Shown here: positions 54,171-64,000 of the stretch, one piece after another | Layout of the letters: every line of letters begins with the position of its first letter | Position numbering within the stretch: position 1 is the stretch's first letter | NCBI GenBank assembly: GCA_034190875.2 | Contig: CM067343.1 | Location: 55,909,945 to 55,973,944, forward strand | Source: Urechis unicinctus | Taxonomy: Eukaryota > Annelida > Polychaeta > Xenopneusta > Urechidae | Direction: 5' to 3' | Length of the DNA stretch: 64,000 bases | Made by a program: the position numbers and the translations under genes | Notes under the pieces: model-generated | The model's input: only the letters and a program-made list of their open reading frames with translations | What the model was told of the DNA's origin: nothing | The model's database searches: none

Positions 54171-55850
54171 AATTATCTGGTTTCGGGTTCCTAAAATAAT
54201 CAGCGCCACGACTGATGAAGATGATCAGGTATCCGTTTAACATTTCCTCACATAATCCTTGTTTTGACTTCGCCCTCCAACAAAATCTCTTATAAATGTA
54301 TACCTTATCAAGGTATTCTTCATAGGAAGTGATTGATTTGAAAAAAATTCATCGACGCATATAGTCATAACCAGTCACGAATATAAACAAATCACATGCG
54401 CAGAGCCAGAGGAGGGCACGATGTGGTGGCAATATACATATACTTAATAATGACATCCTAATCTATGCTACTTTAAGCAACGTGCATGTTGATATTGTAT
54501 TATCTTATAAAGATATTTTTGTATTACGTCCTGACATCATATAGCCCGGTAGCCGGACCCACTTGCAAGTTTCGGTACTGATGTCTGCCAAATCATTTGA
54601 TGTTACCTTAATAAAGCATTACTAACTTATTATTCGACACATTGCTAGTGATATTGGCATACGTGTGAACGTTTACGTCCGATTTTTTCGATATAGATAT
54701 ATCGGTGTTGTATGACAGTTGCTCAATCATTATACCTACCATCAACACGAGATTATAAATTATCCACGGAATTGCCCCTTTTAATCAAGCCTACATTGCA
54801 GAAACTATAGACGCAATGCCGTGTTTATACCAATTCACGTCTAGCGTTTCAACATTTTGGGAGAATATTCGCATCATAGAAAACTTGCAACGTTCTAAAT
54901 GTAGTTTCATCTAGTAAGTGCACGGCGCCAAAACATACTTTTCCAAGTCATATTTTGCGACTACTTGCTAAGCGCAATACGAACGCCTCGCACAGGATTG
55001 ACCTCGGCAACATGGTCTCCTCTTTTCTGTTACCATAACTCTTCCCAGGCAACAGTTATAAACATGAAGGTGTCTGTTTTTTTAATTCTTCCCTTCCAAT
55101 ACTGACGGTGCTGATTCAGGCCAACCGAATGGTTACAATGTAATGTTTCCGCCCTGCCGTAATGAGCTCAGCCCATGGTATAATAAAGCGTCTACATATA
55201 CCCCAGTTGCTACTAATAAAAAACGATTTGCGCAAAAAACTTCTTTGCAAAACCTTGTTACACGGGATTTTGTCATTATCTTCAATTCAATTTGAAGCAG
55301 CGTCTCAGATATGGTTACTGCACGCATTCTGTATAATTCTACGGATGCTTCCTTGTTCTGCACCCACATATTATGGTACATTTATTAAAGGTGTATTGCT
55401 TCTAGGATAGGCTTGAAGAGATATTGCCTCTTTCTTTTATGGGGTAACTACCACGAACAAACTTCAGTGCGGCGTTGGTTTGACTATCCGCTAACAATGT
55501 GTGAATATCCCTCAAACAGTGTAAACTCGTGCCCTACCCATGTAATGTTGGTCTCGATAAGCACATGGCGGGAAAAAAGAACGTTAAAAACAAAACCACT
55601 CATTTTCTGTGATTGTAATAACAACAAAGTTCGTTCGTCATTATTCAATCTTGACCACCCACATTAGATCATGATGTAGTGAATGCATTCTTTTATTGTT
55701 ACGCATTTCGATCGTAGTAATTACATTTTTACACTGACCACCAGAACACAATCGTCCACTCAATCTTTATGGCGTGCCCAAGTACCGCTCTATAATAAAT
55801 GGAAGACCTAAAATACGGATACCTTAGCATACTTAGGCTTACATATGCTA
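54171..55850. other. AT-rich DNA, no gene recognised
   Basis: Right flank of the Polinton. I found no continuation of the repeat block that stops at 44,114, so the insertion point cannot be placed on that basis. Frames up to 84 codons on both strands (55,133-55,667) have no firm family. Confidence 0.5.
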
Positions 55851-55865
55851 GAGAAAGTGAATTAA

Positions 55866-56205
55866 ATGGCTAAAATACTTCCACGAAAGGATTCTCCTCC
55901 GTGTCTAGGATGTAATTGCAAGCAAACAGTGAATAAAGGAGAACGATATTCACTGCAATTTTACATGCTGCCTTTTTGATAATCATATTTGTAGCCATAA
56001 GTTTTGAGTGATCCAATTTCCTAAGCTTTATTTGAAGAATACAAATCAGTAACAGAGCTTGAGGAATGAATGCTATCACAATGTTAGCGTACCACGCAGC
56101 CAAGGCCCCTGGGACTATGTGTTGTCTCAAGACTAGGATCGTGACATAGATTGCGCTCATATGACCAGTCAAGTAGGAACCTAACGAGTAACTTGGTCAT
56201 AATTC
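55866..56205 (-). pseudogene. Possible multi-pass membrane protein fragment (GPCR-like)
   Basis: A minus frame of about 110 codons has three hydrophobic segments: SAIYVTILVLRQ, YANIVIAFIPQALLLICIL and KIAVNIVLLYSLFACNYIL. A basic loop (KLRKLDHSK to IIKKAAC) separates the last two. A hydrophobic helix, basic loop and second helix ending in a Cys-containing segment, followed by acidic DTEENPF, resembles transmembrane helices 5-6 of class-A G-protein-coupled receptors, but no diagnostic motif is present and the frame stops soon after. It could be an exon or fragment of a decayed receptor gene, or chance. Confidence 0.35.
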
Positions 56206-56663
56206 GATCAGTATAAACTGCAAGTGGTCATCAATGCATTACAGTAACTGTTCTCAAGGGAGATTTTGCCATCCCAATGATGAGGGATATAGTAATATAT
56301 TGGGACTACCTAGAACTTTTGGTTTGGAGTATTGTAAACTTGAACCAGTAATGAGGCTGTTTATCAAAATAATCTTCAGAGGACTTGCGTAAGGGAATGG
56401 GGGGAGGCTAATTTTCCTTTATATCATGTATATGTTAGTACATTTTGTGAATATGTAAGGCTCCATAATTTACAAGATTCTATCCTGACACGAATGCATT
56501 GCAGGCTGATCTAAAGCAAAACAACTGCTCGAAAACGATACATGCTTTATTTCGGGTCCTCGAAGTGATGTTAACCTAATGAAAATCTACTCGCACGTCA
56601 ACATTATGTGTTTCAGGGCTTAATTATACTTTGCCCACCAGTAATTACGCCCATCTCATCAAT
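56206..56663 (+). repeat. Segment related to 2.45-2.85 kb
   Basis: Aligns with 2,450-2,600 ('attaca.taactg', 'caatgatg.ggga', 'ggag.attgtaaa'). It forms the left neighbour of the 5.49-kb duplicated unit. No gene. Confidence 0.55.
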
Positions 56664-59600
56664 AGCAAATGAAGACAGCAGTGAGAGACAACTTCTTTTT
56701 CAGTGGCGATGAATAGATTGCAGGGAGGCAAAATATAATGAATATCACAGTATTTTATCAAGAACGCCACACCTAACACTGCGATCTCCCGTATTGCGGC
56801 AAGAAGACATTTAAAACAACCTTTTACATTACTCTTGAATAAATTAATGTTTTCGAATCATATTGCATTCTAAAGGACTGTTGAATAGGTTCCGTTAACT
56901 GGATTCCCATCATAATATAATTGCGGTAACATGCATATATTTGATGTGAGAATAATGTGAGATAACATAGCTGAGCAGTGAATGTGTGGTGTTTGGTTTG
57001 ATAACAATTAGAAGTTGGGTAAATCAAACAACGCGCATTCAGCCTAGTATAAAGCTCAAAACTTATGATTCGCTGTCCAGTGCACATCGCACAAGATGTA
57101 TCTCGAAACGGAAATACACCGTACCTTGCAATGTAGGAATCAGCGCAAATAGGCAGCAGAGGAAAACATACTTCATCCTAACAAATATATGTATACATAT
57201 CGCGATTGATTTGGGGCGCGGAAACGACAATATGTGACAGTTAATGCTCTGAATATAAGCTTTTGTGTGAGTAGATGATATTATTACCATTCTGTGATCT
57301 TGTGCAAACGGGCACAACCAGTACCGTTATACATCCGCAATTTTAATGTAAAGGTATTGATCGAAGCACCTCTTTGTCATCCTTCAAGTCCAGTGCAGCT
57401 TAAATCGGTTCCCCATCATCGCAGCATCCAGCAGCCACGAGCAAGTCAATTCGCATTCTTGCAAGATGTTTCATTGCTGTGCAATGTGACTCTGACAATT
57501 CAATGGATACGATATGTGTACTGAAATGGGCACCGTTTAACTACGCCATATAACCATTGATATTTATTGCCGTAATGTGATTACCCTAATAAGTAGGGCA
57601 AATTGTTCTGCAATCGTCGTATACACAGCTATAAACCATGATTAATGCTGTAATGATTGTACCAAACCCAATAACATGAGCAAGCTCTGTGTATGATCCG
57701 TAAAGTAAAAGGTCATATGGGATATATTGCTCAAGGGTTTGGTATTTTGCTATATAATGTCAATGGTGCGTGGCCATAAAACTATATTATGAGCAATCGA
57801 TAGAACAATTTGCCACATGTTTGGTGACATCTCTCTCGCAATCCCGGATGAATTCCCCGCAAAGTAAGATGCACATGATAGACTGACGTATCGAGAAATA
57901 CGGGATCTACCAGTGCCTGGGTAATTCGACTGTGTTTGCTAGTGCAGTACATAAAATGTACTTATAGATAATATAGGACAGCTCAAGTGATAGGTCTGCT
58001 TCACGCGTATTCCAGAGCGTTTGTTTATCATGGCTTGATTTCGTGAAGGCATTTGCGAGTATATAATTTACTGCACCCCTGTAGGACGCCTCTTTCACAC
58101 TTGCACTTGAAACAGTCGAACATGTAAACGTGCTATAGGAAGGATTTTACCTCGAGCAAAAAAACTGGTAAGAAACCATAAACTGTTATTATTTGCTTCA
58201 ACGTTTTGCTGATAGTTCATAATCATACTCATTATGTTTACTGCAACAACCGCGCAGATGCATTACATCACAATATGTGCTCTAACTAGTATTTACGTTT
58301 TGTGTAGCGTTTTTAGGAACCTGAGCGCAGGGTTTATAGCGTAGGGGGCTTATCGTAACACAGGTCTTATGCGCAATCGTCCGAAATACGTTTGCGCAAA
58401 TATGCATTAGCTGACTAATGTTTCATTTTCAATTCGTGTGTTTTGTAACTGTTTAAGGCGTCTGTTAACCAGAATTGCGCTTAGCTTGTGCAAATGTGCA
58501 GTTCTAAGCTCCTACACCTTGTGTTTCACAATATTTGTATTTCCTAATGCATTTTACTGATCATTTCTCGCGCAACAAGTTTGTAAAAGACCAGATTCAT
58601 TGCCCATAATTTCCAGCAATTATTCTCCAACAATATTTACTTAGTTTGCCTGACTCAAGGCGCGATGCTTATGCGCTCTTTAGTAAACGTAGATGCCAAC
58701 ATACATGCGCCCCACACGAAATTTGTCATGCCCATGCTTCATCTATACAGCATCATATCGAAAGATTGAGATTAATATGCTATGTCAACTTGTATCTCGG
58801 TCTTCAATCTTGTCTGCGTGACAGCTTTCTAGTTACCACGTGAAGCATTTTGATATCGGTAATCGATATCTAATACTTAACAGCCATCTATTCGAGATGG
58901 ATACTCATTTGCATTTAACTTGTAGAAAAGTCAAATCCACGTCAGCTTAATAATGTGTTGAAACACAAAACTTTATTACGACAATATGCGTGTTCGGTTG
59001 TGATTGACGGTATATATGTGAATCCATGCAAATTGAAATCTATATAATCAGTGGTTGTTAATTACTGATAAATCTGTCGCAGCACTTTTGGATATATTAA
59101 AGTCTATCACATCTAAAACACCATGTTGCAAAGTTATAGACATCGATGCATTAAGTGTACTTCATACTCCAAGAAAGCCAATTGTTGTAACTGATAAAAC
59201 ACCATATCACATCAACGTTTTGCCCGTTACTTGAACCTGCTCTACATCTGGCTAATATTGCAGCTAGTCGGCGGATAGTGATACAGATGGGGCTTGCAAT
59301 ATTCAGCTTGTTGTTAACGGTAATTAAGCCAATTCAGAGAGGTCCACCCACCCAAAGACTAGATTTGCCGGTGGCATACAGTTACATAAATGTGTCAAAG
59401 ATGTCCTTGGAAGATGTAGATAATCCAGAGAAGCCTATATATGATCAAATGCATGCCTCGCAGCCTACCACATATAGCGATGTGCTGGCTTGACAAAGGA
59501 TGACTAATAAAGACCTTTATTAACAATGGGCATGCTCCGTCATGCGTCTGCAAAATATATCATATTTCGTTGTCTGATCGCATGCATGCGTTCCATACTA

Positions 59601-60859
59601 AACGTTATGCACTAGAAATAGAGTAAGAGCACATTGCCTGTTGTAAACGCGAGCAATCTATCGTTTTCCAATTGATGAACCTGGACATTAGAAGCTACAA
59701 TAGCTCATTACAGAGAGTCCAGTTGACCCTTCCGCGTTATGCACGCACTATAATTTACGATTCGTTTGAATATATGTAATGACAACAGAAAGACAACATG
59801 TGTAATGCAACTAGATTAGTCAATACATATGAGCATGATTCGCATAAAATATTTCTAAATGGAATATTCCCACCATAGAATTGTAATGCTTGTACAGTAA
59901 ATCTATTAACGTAGGTAAGAAGTCATACCTTTTCTGGTTTTATCTCCGAAGGATTGAATCTGATTTCTCAATCATTAACCACAGTAGAATCTACAGCAGC
60001 CTTAAAAAAATCTTCGTTCTTTCTGCAAAATGTAGGTTACTCGAAATAATGTCCATGCAGAATAAAATTCGACGAGTAAAGCTTTGGAACATGTCACAAC
60101 AAGTAGGTTTTCCTTCATTAAATGCAATAAGACTTGATAAAGGTGATCGCAATGTCATATCGCAATAAGAATAACGATCGTGGATTTACGTGTACCGATG
60201 ATTAATTGTGTGGTTGTATTTGCTTAATCAGCCAGAGTTTAAGGGTCATCTTAAAGCATCGCATTTATCGCTGTAAGCTACAATAGCTGCATGCCAATTT
60301 GTATTCGTCTGTAATAATAGTTCTGTAAAATATTTTCACGCCATTTTACGTGACGCGGTTAGCCCTAGCCCCGTGAAGCTACGGTGATATGTCAGTCGCA
60401 AAATCGCGCACCACACTGTTATATATACAACATTATCCCGACACATCGCTGGGACTAACTAAATCGATATCAGTGCTTTGCTTACATCTATGGAAAGGGT
60501 CACTATATCCCGAATCGGTTCAAATTATAAAGTTTCGCGAATATAAACAAGCATATTCAGTCCGATGAAATAATTATACCTAGTTAACGACACATACACG
60601 CAATCATTTTCCATCGCATGACTGGATGAATTGCAAACGACATTTAGCTTACTCTAGATGAGCATTAGAGTATTAAGATGAGGCTTTCGTAATGCAATTA
60701 GAATTCAGCTCACGATACATGTACAGGAGCATAATATTCGACCATAATGCTCGATTATTTTTTTACATTGAACGATTAGCAAACACAATGTTACTTTGCA
60801 GGCATAACGCGTATGCAACCGAAATTCGAATTTGGCACTAAATTGTTTGGGAACTACTC

Positions 60860-60952
60860 ATGCAAGCCAATGTGGCACAGAAAGACGAGCTATTTAACGT
60901 TGACGACGACGAGGCTGGAAACATTTGTGGGTGGTCTTCATCACCAATATGA
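60860..60952 (+). CDS. Hypothetical 30-residue reading, DDDEAGNI segment
   Basis: From ATG at 60,860 the frame reads MQANVAQK, then DELFNVDDDEAGNICGWSS, and stops at 60,950-60,952. The central part is conserved as protein in the paralogue at 24,626-24,685, but the upstream part is not clearly so. If real it is more likely the end of an exon than a complete peptide. No family recognised. Confidence 0.25.
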   Translation: MQANVAQKDELFNVDDDEAGNICGWSSSPI

Positions 60953-61379
60953 ATTTCGCGATTGTATGATAAACTCACCAATTCCGATATCCACGTGAAT
61001 AGATAACTTTACATAGTGCGTATAACATTTTGGTTATTTGCAGCTTTAGCAATTGTGTCTGTTTCGCACAAGGGTCAAATATAAGCCGCCATCATGACCA
61101 TGTGAAATGGCAAAGGAGGGTACGAATGGAACAAACCGCATCTGCGGTAAGTGGGGATATTTCTTTAAGCGATTTAAGCCATGCATTTTGAACTTCCTCC
61201 TAGGACTACCTGAATCCCCGCATAGCGGTTAGTTTTACATGTCAGCAACCGTTTTTGTCCAAAGCTGTAACCAAGTCTATCAATCGAAAGCTATGTGCAC
61301 AATTGTGCACAATTGACGGCAGACTTGTGTTGTAGCTTGTTGTGGGTCGAGGCGCCACAAGCTATTGCTGCCTATCATG

Positions 61380-61381
61380 TA
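61380..61381. other. Empty target site (TA) paralogous to the transposon insertion
   Basis: The flanks 'gcgccacaagctattg...ctatcatg' and 'actgaccaa' match the left (25,010-25,033) and right (26,740-26,748) flanks of the DNA transposon, with a single TA between them. Confidence 0.8.
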
Positions 61382-62150
61382 ACTGACCAAGTTGTACTGC
61401 CACCCTAATGTACATTTAAATTCAATGTGTATACTTTAAATACGGAGAAAGGTTGGGCCTTGAATACAGCAAGAACATTTTTGGGTTGAATATGAACATT
61501 TAAATAGCAAATTACTTCATCGTTGGTTATTAGGCAGAGAGGGGTTTGTTATTATGAACATTGGATATGCATGACATCGTTAAAAAAGCCAGCACCTATA
61601 TATTTTGTAACATCAATCGGGAAGATAGAATATTATTTATAACAGGTGCAGCATAGCACATCCAATATTATCCTTTAATCCGCCAGATGGAACCAAGCCG
61701 ACAAGCGGGATTAATTCAATGTGGTCCATCCGGCCCCCAGAGAGCAAACAGCTAACGGTTCTGCCGTTCTAACTTAAATGCGGAGGATTTAATCCCAAGG
61801 GAAACATAAAACCTCCAAACCACTGACGAAGCTGTACATGAGGTGGTCGTATATGGCTGAGGAATAATCGTGGAGTATCACTTCTAATTTCTGGCCGCTC
61901 TTTAAAAAATCCGATACCTATTGCAAACTCCGTAGGATCTTATATTACGCTACTGAACGGGTTGTTAGCTATCTCATTAAATAATTGTTTTCAGGATAAT
62001 AAAACACTTGAAGCATCACCAAGCGCGTGCTTCACACAGATATTTTAACCATTATTATATGTGTCGGTGTGACATATCCCATCACATTTTCAAACTTACT
62101 TATTATTGAGCATATGAAAACTACTGTCATGGATATCTCGCAACCTGAAG

Positions 62151-64000
62151 GCGAATGAAGACAGCAGTTAGAGTTAACTCCTTCCACAATGCCGATAAAG
62201 AGATTGCAGGGAGCCAAAATATAATGAATATCACAGTATTTTATCAAGAACGCCACACCTAACACTGCGATCTCCCATATTGCGGCACGAAGACATTTAA
62301 AACAACCTTTTACGTTACTCTTGAATAAATTAATGTTTTCTAATCATATTGCATTCTAAAGGACTGTTGAATAGGTTCCGTTAACTTGATTCCCATCATA
62401 ATATAATTGCCGTAACATACGTACATTTGATGTGAGAATAATGTGAGATAACATAGCTGAGCAGTGAATGTGTGGTGTTTGGTTTGATAACAATTAGAAG
62501 TTGGGTAAATCAAACAACGCGCATTCAGCCTAGTATAAAGCTCAAAACTTATGATTCGCGGTCCAGTGCACATCGCACAAGATGTATCTCAAAACGGAAA
62601 TACACCGTACCTTGCAATGTAGGAATCAGCGCAAATAGGCAACAGAGGAAACTATACTGCATCCTAACAAATATATGTATACACATCGCGATTGTTTTGG
62701 GGCGCGGAAACGACAATATGTGATAGATAATGCTATGAATATAAGCTTTTTTGTGAGTAGATGATAGAATTACCATTCTGTGATCTTGTGCAAGCGGGCA
62801 CAACCAGTACCATTATACATCCGCAATGTTAATGTAAAGATATTGATCGAACCACCTCTTTGTCATCCTTCAAGTCCAGTGCAGCTTAAATCGATTCCCC
62901 ATCATCGCAGCATCCAGCAGCCACGAGCAAGTCAATTCGCATTCTTGCAAGATGTTTCATTGCTGTGCAAAATGTGACTCTGACAATTCAATGGATACGA
63001 TATGTGTACTGAAATGGGCACCGTTTATCTACGACATATAACCATTGATAATTATTGCCGTAATGTAATAACCCCAATAAGTAGGACAAATCGTTCTGCA
63101 ATCGTCGTATACACAGCTATAAACCATGATTAATGCTGTAATGATTGTACCAAACCCAATAACATGAGCAAGCTCTGTGTATGATCCGTAAAGTAAAAGG
63201 TCATATGGGATATATTGTTCAAGGGTTTGGTATTTTGCTATATAATGTCAATGTTGCGTGGCCATAATACTATATTATGAGCAATCGATGGAACAATTTG
63301 CCACATGTTTGTTGACATCTCTCTCGCAATCCCGGATGAATTCCCCGCAAAGTAAGATGCACATGATAGACTGACGTATCGAGAAATACGGGATCTACCA
63401 GTGCCTGGGTAATTCGACTGTGTTTGCTAGTGCAGCACATAAAATGTACTTATAGATAATATAGGACAGCTCAAGTGATAGGTCTGCTTCACGCGTATTC
63501 CAGAGCGTTTGTTTATCATGGCTTGATTTCGTGAAGGCATTTGCGAGTATATCATTTACTGCACCCCTTTAGGACGCCTCTTTCACACTTGCACTTGAAA
63601 CAGTCGAACATGTAAACGTGCTATAGGAAGGATTTTACCTCGAGCAAAAACACTGGTAAGAAACCATAAACTCTTATTATTTGCTTCAACGTTTTGCTGA
63701 TAGTTCATAATTATACTCATTATGTTTACTGCAACAACCGCGCAGATGCATTACATCACAATATGTGCTCTAACTAGTATTTACGTTTGGTGTAGCGTTT
63801 TTAGGAACCTGAGCGCAGGGTTTATAGCGTAGCGGGCTTATCGTAACACAGGTCTTATGCGCAATCGTCCGAAATACGTTTGCGCAAATATGCATTAACT
63901 GACTAATGTTTCATTTTCAATTCGTGTGTTTTGTAACTGTTTAAGGCGTCTGTTAACCAGAATTGCGCTTAGCTTGTGCAAATGTGCAGTTCTAAGCTCC
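62151..64000 (+). repeat. Second tandem copy of the 5.49-kb unit (partial, runs off window)
   Basis: Repeats 56,664-58,512 at roughly 97% identity by eye, with offset 5,486-5,488 throughout. The first 50-60 bases are more diverged, then identity rises. The copy continues past the window end. Confidence 0.95.

Larger units (their letters stand above)
56664..62150 (+). repeat. Long repeat unit, 5,487-bp copy, tandemly duplicated
   Basis: The start (56,664) and the restart of the same sequence (62,151) are 5,486-5,488 bp apart. Internal order matches other copies of the long unit: 57,130; 57,647; 58,013; 58,529; 58,851; 59,090-59,590; 61,040-61,110; 61,660 (the 'ccgccagatgg' block); 62,125 ('ggatatctcgcaa'). 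59,757-61,030 is present here but absent in the copy near 37,560. Frames of 75-92 codons occur, none convincing. Confidence 0.85.

Noticed and set aside
55133-55381. Weak resemblance of the minus reading to an LTR-retrotransposon RNase H region, or alternatively to a receptor TM7 segment
   Set aside because: Only scattered residues agree, the two readings are mutually exclusive, and nothing around it supports either.
56824-57317. Paired 83-87 codon frames repeated at 62,340-62,803
   Set aside because: Their presence in both tandem copies follows from about 97% DNA identity; the more diverged copy near 9.0-9.3 kb does not preserve them.

Overview
The window reads as gene-poor, AT-rich nuclear DNA from a eukaryote, most likely an aquatic invertebrate animal. 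Evidence for this: long (AT)n, (TG)n and (CATA)n microsatellites; a Polinton/Maverick element whose proteins resemble those I know from cnidarian and other marine invertebrate genomes; a DNA transposon with TA target-site duplication; and no bacterial-style operons. No rRNA, tRNA, CRISPR array or intact host gene was recognised. The species cannot be fixed from the sequence.

Layout. 1-8.7 kb: mostly unique AT-rich DNA with three microsatellites, a short relative of the 56.2-kb region and a 304-bp tandem duplication (8,058-8,735). 8.7-44.1 kb: a patchwork of old, diverged copies of one long repeat unit, almost all in the same orientation. Recognisable blocks recur in the same order at about 8.9-18.5, 18.6-24.3, 24.6-31.5, 31.8-35.4 and 35.4-44.1 kb, broken by deletions, microsatellites and insertions. 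One insertion is a 1,702-bp DNA transposon (25,036-26,737) whose ends are confirmed by an empty site in the paralogous copy at 61,380. 44.3-54.2 kb: a broken Polinton fossil with recognisable remains of protein-primed DNA polymerase B, a Cys-rich small protein, integrase, several conserved small proteins, packaging ATPase and capsid/structural proteins. 54.2-56.6 kb: mostly unique DNA with one possible multi-pass membrane protein fragment. 56.66-64.0 kb: a further copy of the long unit, whose first 1.85 kb is repeated almost unchanged from about 62,151 to the window end. This indicates a young tandem duplication with a 5.49-kb period laid on top of the old array.

Working together: no host pathway can be assembled. 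The Polinton genes once formed one self-synthesising unit (replication, integration, packaging, capsid) but carry many breaks. The long repeat unit has no clear gene. It does hold a few short segments that stay protein-like or hairpin-like between copies, and these, with the array architecture, are the main leads here.
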